From NCEH01 sp043195135 (GTDB lineage Bacteria; Pseudomonadota; Alphaproteobacteria; Rhizobiales; Xanthobacteraceae): a DNA stretch of 64,000 nt. This document shows, piece after piece, positions 17,156 to 25,409 of this stretch. The stretch is taken from the NCBI RefSeq assembly GCF_043195135.1, contig NZ_JBAFWP010000001.1; one strand, 5' to 3'. The position numbers and the translations under genes were made by a program. Each line of letters starts with the position of its first letter. Within the stretch, counting starts at the first letter, position 1. The notes below the pieces were generated by a model. That model did not search any database and was not told where the DNA came from. It worked only from the letters and a program-made list of their open reading frames with translations.

Positions 17156-17797
17156 CTGCGCCCCCGGATCCGCGTTTCGGAATCTCGGATCAGCCTGGAG
17201 CGACCCCGCCCGGAGGAAGGGCAAGCCCCCGCCGGGGGATATCGCTCCCGCCCAAGCTCCCTAAGGGAAGAAAATCACAACCCAGGGTTATAATAAATAG
17301 GGATTTCCTCCTCCACCGCCTGCGCGCGGATTATTTTAGTTTAGACGGCTCATAACGCGCCTATGCGGGCGCACGTCGCAAAAAGCGACGCATATAGGCG
17401 CTTGAGTATAAGTATTTACGCCCGCAGCGCAGATCCGCCGCGATACGCGCCAAGGGAAGAATTACATCCATGGTTACACCTATGGCCTGACTGCACCACA
17501 TCTTCCCGGCCCGATCGTGCGCGGGGACGGCATGGAAGAAGCGACCCGGCAGCCGGCTTGCCGGCCGCGATCCTTCAGGCGACCGGGAACGTGCCCTCCA
17601 ACACCGTTTCGGCGAGCGGCCAACGCCATCGCCTGCGCGCCGATCCTGGCTGCGGGGGTGGATGCGGCGGTGGGTCCGGCGGTGGGTGCGGCGCACGATC
17701 CCGCGAGCGGCCGCCGCATGGGATGCCAGCTGAGCGCTTCGTTGATAAGGAGGGCGCGCGCGACGCGCGCGTTTTCCATTCGTCGATGGAGCCCGAG
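17156..17797. other. Divergent intergenic region with AT-rich core, no gene seen
   Basis: A 642-base gap between the cassette A operon and the zinc alcohol dehydrogenase. The part from about 17270 to 17460 is strikingly AT-rich for this genome (GGTTATAATAAATAGGG, TTATTTTAGTTTAGAC) and probably holds the cassette A promoter. A nested hairpin occupies 17357-17401. From 17500 to 17790 the DNA is GC-rich and shows no convincing frame. Confidence 0.5.
17357..17401. repeat. Nested inverted repeat in cassette A upstream region
   Basis: An outer 8-bp stem (GCGCCTAT with ATAGGCGC) encloses an inner perfect hairpin GTCGC-AAAAA-GCGAC. It lies about 200 bases upstream of the peptidoglycan hydrolase start, beside AT-rich DNA, so it could be a regulatory site, a small RNA hairpin or a recombination site. 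Confidence 0.45.
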
Positions 17798-18862
17798 ATG
17801 CAAGTTAAAGCCTATGCCGCCCAATCATCCACGACGCCGCTGGCGCCTTTCGCCATCGAGCGGCGCGCGGCCGGCCCGAAGGATGTGGCCATCGACATCC
17901 TGTTCTGCGGCGTCTGCCATTCCGACCTTCACGCCGTGCGCAGCGAATGGGCCGGCATCATGTATCCGGCGGTGGCCGGCCACGAGATCGTCGGCCGCGT
18001 GACCGCCGTGGGCGGCGAGGTCAGCCGCTTCAAGACCGGCGACCTCGTCGGAGTGGGCTGCATGGTGGGAAGCTGCCGCCATTGCTTCTCCTGCGATGAC
18101 GGCCTCGAACAATATTGCGAGGGCGAGCACGGCTTCATCCAGACCTATAACGGCGCCGTGCGCGGCGGCGTCCCGAACACCTATGGCGGCTATTCCGAGG
18201 CGATCATCGTGGACGAGCATTTCGTCCTCGCGATCCGTCATGATGTGAAGGACCTCGCTGCGGTCGCGCCCCTCCTGTGCGCCGGCATCACCACCTGGTC
18301 GCCGCTGCGCCACTGGAAGGCGGGCCCGGGCAAGAAGGTCGGCATCGTCGGCATCGGGGGCCTCGGCCACATGGGCGTGAAGCTCGCCCATGCGCTCGGC
18401 GCCCATGTGGTGGCCTTCACCACCTCCGCCGCGAAGCGGGAGGAAGCCCTGAAGCTGGGCGCGGACACGGTGGTGGTCTCCACCGACCCGCAGGAGATGG
18501 CGGCCCACGCCGGCAGCTTCGATTTCATCCTCAATACGGTGGCGGCGTCCCACAATCTGGACGTCTACACCGCCCTTCTGAAGCGCGACGGCACGCTCAC
18601 CGTGGTCGGCGTCCCCGCCCATCCGCACCCCTCGCCGTCGGTGGGAACCCTGATCTTCGGCCGCCGCCAGATTGCCGGCTCGCTCATCGGCGGCATCCGC
18701 GAAACCCAGGAGATGCTCGACTTCTGCGCCGAGCACGGCATCGTCGCGGATATCGAGATGATTGCCATGCAGGACATCGAGGCGGCCTTCGCCCGCATGC
18801 TGAAAAGCGACGTGAAGTATCGCTTCGTGATCGACATGGAAACGCTCAAGCAGGCGGCCTGA
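17798..18862 (+). CDS. Zinc-dependent NADP alcohol dehydrogenase, cinnamyl-alcohol DH/YahK type (354 aa)
   Basis: Reduces aldehydes with NADPH. The catalytic zinc site is formed by GVCHSDLH and GHEIVG; the structural zinc lobe is the four-cysteine set in CRHCFSCDDGLEQYC; the cofactor turn is GIGGLGHMGVKLA. This combination is characteristic of the CAD/YahK branch of broad-specificity aldehyde reductases. I chose the ATG at 17798 with GGAG six bases upstream; an in-frame ATG at 17786 is the alternative. It separates the two peptidase/MBL cassettes but has no obvious tie to them. Confidence 0.9.
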   Translation: MQVKAYAAQSSTTPLAPFAIERRAAGPKDVAIDILFCGVCHSDLHAVRSEWAGIMYPAVAGHEIVGRVTAVGGEVSRFKTGDLVGVGCMVGSCRHCFSCDDGLEQYCEGEHGFIQTYNGAVRGGVPNTYGGYSEAIIVDEHFVLAIRHDVKDLAAVAPLLCAGITTWSPLRHWKAGPGKKVGIVGIGGLGHMGVKLAHALGAHVVAFTTSAAKREEALKLGADTVVVSTDPQEMAAHAGSFDFILNTVAASHNLDVYTALLKRDGTLTVVGVPAHPHPSPSVGTLIFGRRQIAGSLIGGIRETQEMLDFCAEHGIVADIEMIAMQDIEAAFARMLKSDVKYRFVIDMETLKQAA

Positions 18863-19025
18863 GCGGTTCGGCCGACGCGGCGCGGGCCGCCGATCCAATC
18901 ATGGGCGGCCCGGCCCGATCCCTCCGCCTTGTGCCCGTGTCCCTTGACACAGCTCAAGGCGCAGGCCCGCAGGAATGTCGGACACTCTTCAAATAGCTGT
19001 CTCCTGCCGTGCCGACACCCCCGCG

Positions 19026-19097
19026 ATGAAGGAGGCGCCTGCGATGAAGGAAATGCCTTCGATGAAGGACGCGCCTTCCATGAAGGACTTGCCGCTT
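19026..19097 (+). repeat. Four 18-bp tandem repeats, each with AAGGA and an ATG
   Basis: Units start at 19026, 19044, 19062 and 19080. Each begins ATGAAGGA and encodes MKEAPA, MKEMPS, MKDAPS and MKDLPL in turn. Because AAGGA(G) in one unit lies 8-13 bases before the ATG of the next, each unit is both a peptide repeat and a potential ribosome binding site plus start codon in the same frame. Confidence 0.8.
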
Positions 19098-19610
19098 TCG
19101 CAGGTGTATCAATTGATCGAGCCTGGGCCGGTGGTTCTGCTCACCACGCGCCACAAGGGGCGTGCGAATGTCATGACCATGTCGTGGCATATGATGGTGG
19201 AGTTCACCCCGCCCCTGATCGCCTGCATCGTCAGCAGCGGCGATTTCAGCTTCACCGCCCTGCGCGCCACGAAGGCGTGCGTCATCGCCATTCCGGCCGT
19301 GGAGCTTGCGTCCAAGGTGGTCGCGGTGGGCAATTGCTCCGGGCGCGAGACGGACAAGTTCGCCACCTGCGGCCTCACGCCCCTGCCGGCCGCCCAGGTG
19401 CCGGCGCCGCTGGTTGCGGAGTGCTTCGCGAACCTGGAATGCGTGGTGCGGGATACGCGGCTCGTGAATGCCTATAATCTCTTCGTTCTCGAAGTCGTCA
19501 AAGCGTGGCACGACCCGAAGCAGAAGGCGCCGAAGACCATTCATCACCATGGATACGGGACGTTCCAGGTGGATGGCGAGACGATCACCCTTCCCTCCAG
19601 GATGCCGTAA
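19044..19610 (+). CDS. Flavin reductase-like FMN-binding protein (about 188 aa)
   Basis: Split-barrel FMN-binding protein of the flavin reductase/DIM6-NTAB type, cytosolic. Landmarks are GPVVLLTTRHKGRANVMTMSW, the substrate/FMN loop TPPLIACIVSSGDFSFTALR, VVAVGNCSGRETDKF and YNLFVLEVVKAW. The start is uncertain: in-frame ATGs occur at 18975, 19026, 19044, 19053, 19062 and 19080. I chose 19044 because AAGGAGG lies eight bases upstream; 19080 would give the most family-like N terminus. Substrate is unknown. It is 181 bases downstream of the alcohol dehydrogenase stop. Confidence 0.75.
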   Translation: MKEMPSMKDAPSMKDLPLSQVYQLIEPGPVVLLTTRHKGRANVMTMSWHMMVEFTPPLIACIVSSGDFSFTALRATKACVIAIPAVELASKVVAVGNCSGRETDKFATCGLTPLPAAQVPAPLVAECFANLECVVRDTRLVNAYNLFVLEVVKAWHDPKQKAPKTIHHHGYGTFQVDGETITLPSRMP

Positions 19611-19982
19611 CGCGCGCCTGACGCCGAGGGTGCTGGCGGCGCGCGGGGAGCGTGCGAATTGCCGCCGCGGAGCGTTATCTGTGGTTGCAAATGACACGGC
19701 CCTGCACCACACTTTGCCGCGTGAGCGACTTCATCCGGCCGCCGAAAGACCGATCGGATGGGTGCCTGCGCCGGTCATTCCCCAGTGTTCAAATTATTCC
19801 AAGTATTCCAATTATGCGGCGAACGCCCTTCGCGCAGATGACGTATTCGAACGCAGATCAAAGTCCACGCGTGTCGGATTAAGCACAGCATCCCGTTATT
19901 CTTCGGAGGCGCCGCGCCTCCGGCAAGCCGGTTCCGCATGCGGTTGCGACCGCCGGACCGGGCATGCGACAGGGAGGGGTCG
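19611..19982. other. Intergenic region upstream of cassette B, no gene seen
   Basis: A 372-base gap. Around 19789-19815 it holds an AT-rich run with the near-repeats AAATTATTCC, AAGTATTCC and AATTATGCGG, and another AT-rich patch occurs near 19870-19910. This is probably the cassette B promoter region. No frame in it looks coding. Confidence 0.5.
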
Positions 19983-21842
19983 ATGGACGAGACCACGGAT
20001 GCCGGCCCGCCCACGGAACCCGAGGGAGTGCGTTTCGCCCTCGGCGCCCGGCGCGAATTCTATGGCGTGCGGCGGTTCCTCACGAAGGAGGGGCAGGACG
20101 CCGCGGGCCTGCGCATCCCCGTCGATGTCTATTTCAAGGACCCGCTCGTGGCGGCGGAATTCCCGGGCGTGGGCATCGATACCGGCTTCACGGTGCCGTG
20201 GGAGCCGGGCATCGGCGACGGGCCCACGAGTGCCCGCTTCGCCGTGGTGGATTTCGACGCCACCACCGGAACGCTCAGCCCGCCGGCGCGCTGGGATGCC
20301 GCGAACGGCGTCTTCCGGGGCGTGTCCGACGAAATATTGGACCAGCACGCCACCGACACCACCCAATATCGGCAGATGAGCACCTGGGCCGTGGTGCAGA
20401 ACACGCTCGATCATTTCGAAAACGCCTTCGGCCTCGGCCGGCGCATCCTCTGGGGTTTCCAGGGCAATCGCCTGATCGTGGTGCCCAACGCCGGATATGG
20501 CCAGAACGCCTATTACGACCGGCAAAGCAAATCCCTGCAATTCTACTATTTCGACGACGGGGATGCGCGCGTGCATACGTGCCTCTCCTCGGACATCGTG
20601 GTCCATGAGCTGGGCCATGCCATCCTCGACGGCATTCGTCCCTATTTCCTGGAATCAGTCACGCCGCAGACCGCCGCGTTCCATGAATTCGTGGGCGATC
20701 TCACGGCGATCCTCATGGTGTTCCGCAACAACCGGTTCCGAAAGGAAATCGCCAAGCGCGCCGGCGACAATCTCGCGGGAGAGGTCCTGCTGTCCGGCAT
20801 CGCCCGGCAATTCGGCGAGGCCGCGAAAGGCCAGGACTATCTGCGCAGCGCGACCAATGAGCGAACCATGGCCAATCTTCCGACGAGGCTGGAGCCCCAC
20901 GACGTCTCGGAAGTGCTCACGGGCGCGATGTTCGACTTCCTCCTGCGCGTATCGGTGCAATATCGCACGCGGGGCAAGAACATCTCGGTCGCCGACGCGC
21001 TCTGGTACACGGTGCAGCGCGTGCAGACCATGGCGATCCAGGCGCTCGACCTCCTGCCGCCGGTGGAGGCGACTTTCGCCGATTATGCCCGCGCCATGCT
21101 GCGTGCGGAAGCGGTGGCCAATCCCACGGACCCGGCGGGCTACCGCAAGATGCTGGCGGACGTGTTCATCGCCCGCGGCATCCTGGATGGCGAAGAAGGC
21201 GCGGCCCTGCTCGCGCCCGATTATGTCTTCGCGCCGCTCGCGCTCGACGTGTTCCACGACGTGCGCGACATCGCCAGCTCGCGCGCGGCCGCCTATCGCT
21301 TTCTCGACGACAATCGCAGAAGCCTGTTCATTCCCTACGCCGTCGATCCGATCATCGCCGATGTCTTCACGGCGGAAAAACTGTCGCGCGCGGGGCAGCG
21401 CCTGCCCAAGCAGGTGATCCTGCAATATGTCTGGCGGGAGGAGATGGTTCTGGAAGGTCCGCGCTTCGGGGCCTATGCCGGGCAAACCACCAGCCTTCTG
21501 TGCGGCGGCACCCTGGTGCTGGACGAGAACGGCAACACGGTCGCCTGGGCGCGCAAGCCCGGCGCCCAGGCGTGCGGCACCGGCAAGCGCGCCCTCGCGG
21601 AGGCGCAGGAGGGCGCCGCGCGGCGCGCGCGGTATCTGGACGACCTCGCCGCCAGCATCGGCGGCGGCAAGGTGGGCGCGGAAGTCGGCGGCGCGGCCGG
21701 CCTGATTGCCGAGGCCGTGCCCCTGTTCGCGGCACGCACCGTGGACGGAACGCTGCGCTTCGAACTGACGCCCCACGTCTCGGCCGGGCACAATCACAAT
21801 GCGGAAGCAACGGGAGGACGGCCATGGCAGATGAGCTCCTGA
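19983..21842 (+). CDS. Gluzincin (M4-like) metallopeptidase, cassette B (619 aa)
   Basis: Paralogue of the cassette A peptidase. The zinc site is HELGH (residues 208-212) with the third ligand in HEFVGD (E235); the spacing from the last histidine to the glutamate, 23 residues, is identical in both copies. The region before the motif (YGQNAYYDRQSKSLQFYYF) aligns with NAYYSPTQKALLFGYF of copy A, and the C-terminal CGGTLVLDENGNTVAW with GGATMIFDLRSRKLRY. No signal peptide is visible. The ATG at 19983 follows AGGGAGGGG and is preferred over an upstream start at 19938. Its 3' end overlaps the MBL gene by 19 bases. Confidence 0.82.
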   Translation: MDETTDAGPPTEPEGVRFALGARREFYGVRRFLTKEGQDAAGLRIPVDVYFKDPLVAAEFPGVGIDTGFTVPWEPGIGDGPTSARFAVVDFDATTGTLSPPARWDAANGVFRGVSDEILDQHATDTTQYRQMSTWAVVQNTLDHFENAFGLGRRILWGFQGNRLIVVPNAGYGQNAYYDRQSKSLQFYYFDDGDARVHTCLSSDIVVHELGHAILDGIRPYFLESVTPQTAAFHEFVGDLTAILMVFRNNRFRKEIAKRAGDNLAGEVLLSGIARQFGEAAKGQDYLRSATNERTMANLPTRLEPHDVSEVLTGAMFDFLLRVSVQYRTRGKNISVADALWYTVQRVQTMAIQALDLLPPVEATFADYARAMLRAEAVANPTDPAGYRKMLADVFIARGILDGEEGAALLAPDYVFAPLALDVFHDVRDIASSRAAAYRFLDDNRRSLFIPYAVDPIIADVFTAEKLSRAGQRLPKQVILQYVWREEMVLEGPRFGAYAGQTTSLLCGGTLVLDENGNTVAWARKPGAQACGTGKRALAEAQEGAARRARYLDDLAASIGGGKVGAEVGGAAGLIAEAVPLFAARTVDGTLRFELTPHVSAGHNHNAEATGGRPWQMSS

Positions 21843-23188
21843 TCCGCGTCTACGATGTGGGCCTCGGCGATTGCATCTTCTGCCGCATCCCCGGCGCCAT
21901 GCGCGTGGACGGGGCGGCGGCCGACTTCCACATGCTCATCGACTGCGGCAGCTGGAGCGGCGGCCGGTTCCTGGAAGCCGCGCTGAAGGATCTGGCGACC
22001 CTCCTGCCCGACACGGCGGGCGGCAAGAAGCGGCTCGACCTGCTGGTGATCACCCACGAGCACAAGGATCACATCGCCGGCTGCGATCCCAAGCTGTTCG
22101 CACCGTTCAAGATCGGCGCCATCTGGATGAACGCCGCGATGGACCCGGACCACCCGCAGGCCAAGGGCACGCAGAAACTGCACGCCGTGGCGCTGGCCGC
22201 CATGCGCGGCCTCACCGCGTCCGGCCTTGCCCTGAGCCCGCAGGTGCAGGACCTCGCGGACATGTTCGGCATCGACAATGACGGCGCCATGGCCGCCCTG
22301 CGCGAGGGCCTGCCCAAGGCGAACGCCATCACGCCCCGCTATGTCGAGGCCGGGAAGACCAACGCCGATTACGGCCTGCCGCTCACCGGCGCCGCCATCC
22401 ACGTGCTCGGCCCGGAGGCGGACATCGACCGCTTCTATCTCGGCAAGACGGCGCCGGCCGCCCACGCCTTTTCCGCCCTCAGCGCGTCCGGCGCCCTCGA
22501 TGCCCCCGCGCCCAGCCCGCCGTCGGCGGACGCCCCTTCGGCGCTGCCCGCCAATATCGCCGCCGCGGACTTTCGCCAGCTGCGTTCGCGCATGTTGTCG
22601 AGCGCGCTCGCCTTCGCCGCGCTCTCCAGCAAGGTCACCAACAATTCAAGCGTGGTGCTGCTGGTGGAATGGCGCGGCAAGCGGCTGTTGTTCGTCGGCG
22701 ATGCCGAATGGGACGAGCCCTACAAGGAGGGCAAGTCCAACGGCGCCTGGAACGTGATGTGGAACCAGCGCCGCCAGCAGCTCGGCGGTGCGCTGGATTT
22801 CCTCAAGATCGGCCATCACGGCAGCGAGAATGCCACCCCCTGGGCGGACGGGGCGGCAGGCGATTTCCCCGAATCCACCGCCATTCTCGACGCCATCCTC
22901 CCGCTGCCGGCCCCCGGCGCGGCGGCGCGCGCCTTCGCCGTCGCCTCGACGGAGCGTTCCAAATACAAGACCATTCCCCGCACCGCCTTGCTCGCCGAGA
23001 TCGGTCGGCGCGTCGGCAATGGGCAGAATTACCAGGACCGCTTCCAGGCCGTGGGCAAGGATGTCTCCGCCATCCCGAAATATCGCGATTTCGAGCACCA
23101 GGACATAAATGCTCCGCAGCCCCAGCGCACGGACCTGGAACGGATTCTCACCGGCAGCAGCTTCGTCGACGTCATTTTAACCGCATAA
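21824..23188 (+). CDS. ComEC-like metallo-beta-lactamase-fold hydrolase, cassette B (454 aa)
   Basis: Paralogue of the cassette A MBL protein. Motifs are YDVGLGDCIFC at the N terminus, LIDCGSW, the metal site HEHKDH (residues 78-83), LLFVGDAEWDEP and the late KIGHHGSENAT. No transmembrane ComEC domain and no signal peptide are present. The start codon lies 19 bases inside the peptidase gene and is preceded by GGGAGG, so translation is coupled. The stop is only 10 bases from the convergent LysR gene, so cassette B is just this pair. Confidence 0.82.
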   Translation: MADELLIRVYDVGLGDCIFCRIPGAMRVDGAAADFHMLIDCGSWSGGRFLEAALKDLATLLPDTAGGKKRLDLLVITHEHKDHIAGCDPKLFAPFKIGAIWMNAAMDPDHPQAKGTQKLHAVALAAMRGLTASGLALSPQVQDLADMFGIDNDGAMAALREGLPKANAITPRYVEAGKTNADYGLPLTGAAIHVLGPEADIDRFYLGKTAPAAHAFSALSASGALDAPAPSPPSADAPSALPANIAAADFRQLRSRMLSSALAFAALSSKVTNNSSVVLLVEWRGKRLLFVGDAEWDEPYKEGKSNGAWNVMWNQRRQQLGGALDFLKIGHHGSENATPWADGAAGDFPESTAILDAILPLPAPGAAARAFAVASTERSKYKTIPRTALLAEIGRRVGNGQNYQDRFQAVGKDVSAIPKYRDFEHQDINAPQPQRTDLERILTGSSFVDVILTA

Positions 23189-23198
23189 GCGGCGCGGC

Positions 23199-24068
23199 TC
23201 ACCCGAACGCGGCCATAAAGGCATCGCAGGCCGCGGATTGAAAGCCGCGCCGGCGGATGAAGACGGTCTCCATCCGTGCCAGCACCTGACATGCCACGCC
23301 CGGCACGGGCGGGTGCAGATCCAGCACGGAGCGCGGGATCACGCCGAGGCAGCCGCCGGCGACGATGCAGGCGATGATCGCGTGATAGGAGCGCAGATCC
23401 AGCGGCCGCAGCACGTGCTCGCGTGTGCCGGAACGGGCCAGCCACGTCTCCACCACCCGGCGATAGGTGCACCCCGCCTCCAGCGCCGCGAGCCGCTTCA
23501 CCTCCAGATCGTCCGCCGTGCGCACGGGCGGGTGGCTGGCGGGGAGCACCAGCATCAGCTCTTCCTCGAACACCGCGCGGCTTTCCAGATCCGGGACGAG
23601 CGAGGGGTCGGAGCCCTCCTCCCCCGGCAGGCGGGCCACCAGGGCGCAATCGAGCCCATGCCCCAGCACATCCGCCATTAGGGCGCGGCTGGTGCCGGTC
23701 TTCAGTTGAAGATCCACGTCCGGCCATGCGCGATGGAAGGCGGCGAGAGGGCCCGGCAGGCGGCTTGCCGCCGTGCTCTCCATGGCGCCGATCCGCAGCC
23801 GCCCCGTGGGACGGCCGGGGTTCAGGGCACCGCGCGCCTCGGCGCCGAGCGAGAGGATCCGCCGCGCGAAATCCAGATAGGTGCGCCCTTCGGCGGTCAG
23901 ATCCATGCGCTTGCCCTCACGCAGGAACAGGGCGGCGCCGAGATCCTCTTCCAGCTGCCGCAGGCGGGTCGTCACATTGGACGGCACCCGGCCGAGGCGC
24001 TCCGCCGCGCGGGTGACGCTGCCCGTCTCGGCCACGGCCACGAAAATTTCAAGGGTGGAGAAATCCAA
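23199..24068 (-). CDS. LysR-family transcriptional regulator (289 aa)
   Basis: Winged-helix LysR regulator: the DNA-binding region is MDFSTLEIFVAVAETGSVTR, AAERLGRVPSNVTTRLRQLE, LFLREGKRMDLTAEG within the first 70 residues, followed by the periplasmic-binding-protein-like effector domain (GRLRIGAMEST). It is transcribed away from the nitronate monooxygenase gene with 154 bases between them, so it probably regulates that gene and itself. The ligand is unknown. Confidence 0.92.
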   Translation of the reverse strand: MDFSTLEIFVAVAETGSVTRAAERLGRVPSNVTTRLRQLEEDLGAALFLREGKRMDLTAEGRTYLDFARRILSLGAEARGALNPGRPTGRLRIGAMESTAASRLPGPLAAFHRAWPDVDLQLKTGTSRALMADVLGHGLDCALVARLPGEEGSDPSLVPDLESRAVFEEELMLVLPASHPPVRTADDLEVKRLAALEAGCTYRRVVETWLARSGTREHVLRPLDLRSYHAIIACIVAGGCLGVIPRSVLDLHPPVPGVACQVLARMETVFIRRRGFQSAACDAFMAAFG

Positions 24069-24094
24069 GGCGCGCCGCTCGCTTGATCTGATTT

Positions 24095-24122
24095 TGAGAA
24101 TGATTTAAGAATTATATTCTCA
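24095..24122. promoter_or_regulatory. Inverted repeat, candidate LysR binding site
   Basis: TGAGAAT and ATTCTCA are perfect inverted arms separated by 14 bases of AT-rich sequence. They lie in the divergent region 27-54 bases upstream of the LysR gene start, where an autoregulatory LysR box is expected. Confidence 0.45.
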
Positions 24123-24222
24123 TTTGCAGAACGACCCGTCAACGCGATACCCACGCTCCCCGATATGATCGCGCACCCGGCGCCGCCCGCGCCGCGGTTC
24201 GCGCCCCGTAAAGGCAAACGCC

Positions 24223-25299
24223 ATGACCCAATGGCCCGACCGCCGCATCCTCGACCTGTTCGGCATCGAAGTGCCGATCCTGCTCGCGCCCATGGCCGGC
24301 CCCGGCTCGCCCGAGCTGGCGGTCGCGGTGGGCCGGGCGGGCGGGCTCGCTGCCCTGCCCTGCGCGCTCCTGACGGCGGACCAGTTGCGCGCCAATCTCG
24401 ACGCGGTGCGTCCCGGCCTTGCAGGGCGCCCGCTCAACCTGAACTTCTTCTGCCACACCCCGCCGCAGCCGGACCCGCAGGGAACCCTGCGCTGGCGGGC
24501 GCGCCTTGCGCCTTATTATCTGGAACGCGGGCTCGACCCCGAAGCGCCGATCCCGGCCGGTGGCCGCGCGCCGTTCGATGACACGTTCTGCACCATCGTC
24601 GAGGCCGAGCGGCCGAAGGTGGTCAGCTTCCATTTCGGCCTGCCCGACGCGGCTCTGCTGGCGCGCGTGAAGGCCACCGGCGCGAAAATCATCTCCTCCG
24701 CCACCTGCGTCGCCGAGGCGGTGTGGCTGGAACAGCACGGCTGCGATGCGGTCATTGCCATGGGGCTGGAGGCCGGCGGCCATCGCGGGCACTTCCTGAG
24801 CGACGACCTGGCCCGCCAGTCCGGCACTTTCGCCCTGGTGCCCCAGGTGGTGGATGCGGTCTCGGTGCCGGTGATCGCCGCGGGCGGCATCGCCGACGCG
24901 CGCGGCATCGTCGCGGCCCTGGCGCTCGGCGCGTCGGCGGTGCAGATCGGCACCGCCTATCTGTTCAGCCCCGAGGCGAACGTGCTGCCCGTGCACCGCG
25001 CGGCGCTGGATGCCGCCGACGACCAGAGCACCGCGCTCACCAACCTGTTCACCGGCCGGCCCGCACGGGGGCTCATGAACCGGATCATGCGGGAAATCGG
25101 CCCGCTCAGCCCGGATGCGCCGAGCTTCCCCCTGGCCGGAGGCGCGCTCGCGCCGCTACGGGCCGAAGCGGAGGCGGAGGGTTCGGACGCCTTCACCAAT
25201 CTATGGTCCGGCCAGGCCGCGCGCCTCGCCCGGCATTTGCCGGCGGGCGAACTCACCCGCCGGCTCGCGGCGGAGACCCTGGAGAAGCTTGGGCGCTGA
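24223..25299 (+). CDS. Nitronate monooxygenase / 2-nitropropane dioxygenase family (358 aa)
   Basis: FMN-dependent TIM-barrel flavoenzyme that oxidises alkyl nitronates such as propionate-3-nitronate. Typical segments are the N-terminal VPILLAPMAG, the substrate/FMN loop MGLEAGGHRGHF, VIAAGGIADARGIVAALALGA, VQIGTAYL and the catalytic-histidine region in EAGGHRG. Length fits class I enzymes. Divergent LysR regulation suggests inducible detoxification. Related FMN reductases such as FabK-like enzymes share the fold, so the exact reaction is inferred from family. Confidence 0.85.
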   Translation: MTQWPDRRILDLFGIEVPILLAPMAGPGSPELAVAVGRAGGLAALPCALLTADQLRANLDAVRPGLAGRPLNLNFFCHTPPQPDPQGTLRWRARLAPYYLERGLDPEAPIPAGGRAPFDDTFCTIVEAERPKVVSFHFGLPDAALLARVKATGAKIISSATCVAEAVWLEQHGCDAVIAMGLEAGGHRGHFLSDDLARQSGTFALVPQVVDAVSVPVIAAGGIADARGIVAALALGASAVQIGTAYLFSPEANVLPVHRAALDAADDQSTALTNLFTGRPARGLMNRIMREIGPLSPDAPSFPLAGGALAPLRAEAEAEGSDAFTNLWSGQAARLARHLPAGELTRRLAAETLEKLGR

Positions 25300-25303
25300 A
25301 ACC

Positions 25304-25329
25304 GCCACGGGATCGCGCGATCCCGTGGC
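25304..25329. terminator. Perfect 26-bp palindrome between convergent genes
   Basis: The 26 bases at 25304-25329 equal their own reverse complement: GCCACGGGATCGC followed by its mirror. They begin five bases after the nitronate monooxygenase stop, where a bidirectional terminator is expected. There is no U-run. Confidence 0.5.
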
Positions 25330-25365
25330 CTGTGATCACGCGGGGCCGGCGCACGGCTCCGCGGC

Positions 25366-25409
25366 AGCGCGCGGTCAGCGCGCGGTCAGCGCGCGGTCAG
25401 CGCGCGGTC
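25366..25409. repeat. Four 11-bp tandem repeats
   Basis: The unit AGCGCGCGGTC occurs four times without interruption (25366, 25377, 25388, 25399) and a partial fifth copy follows. The array begins right at the stop codon of the alpha/beta hydrolase; each unit contains TCA, a TGA stop on the minus strand. Confidence 0.85.

Noticed and set aside
9749..23188. Type VI secretion effector locus
   Set aside because: Patatin, amidase and peptidase effectors would fit, but there are no VgrG, PAAR, Hcp, adaptor or structural genes in the window.
9749..23188. Prophage or integrative element
   Set aside because: A peptidoglycan hydrolase with PG-binding domain suggests an endolysin, but no integrase, structural phage gene, tRNA attachment site or flanking direct repeat was seen.
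21824..23188. DNA-uptake ComEC protein
   Set aside because: Only the MBL domain of ComEC is resembled; the membrane channel and OB-fold domains are absent in both copies.
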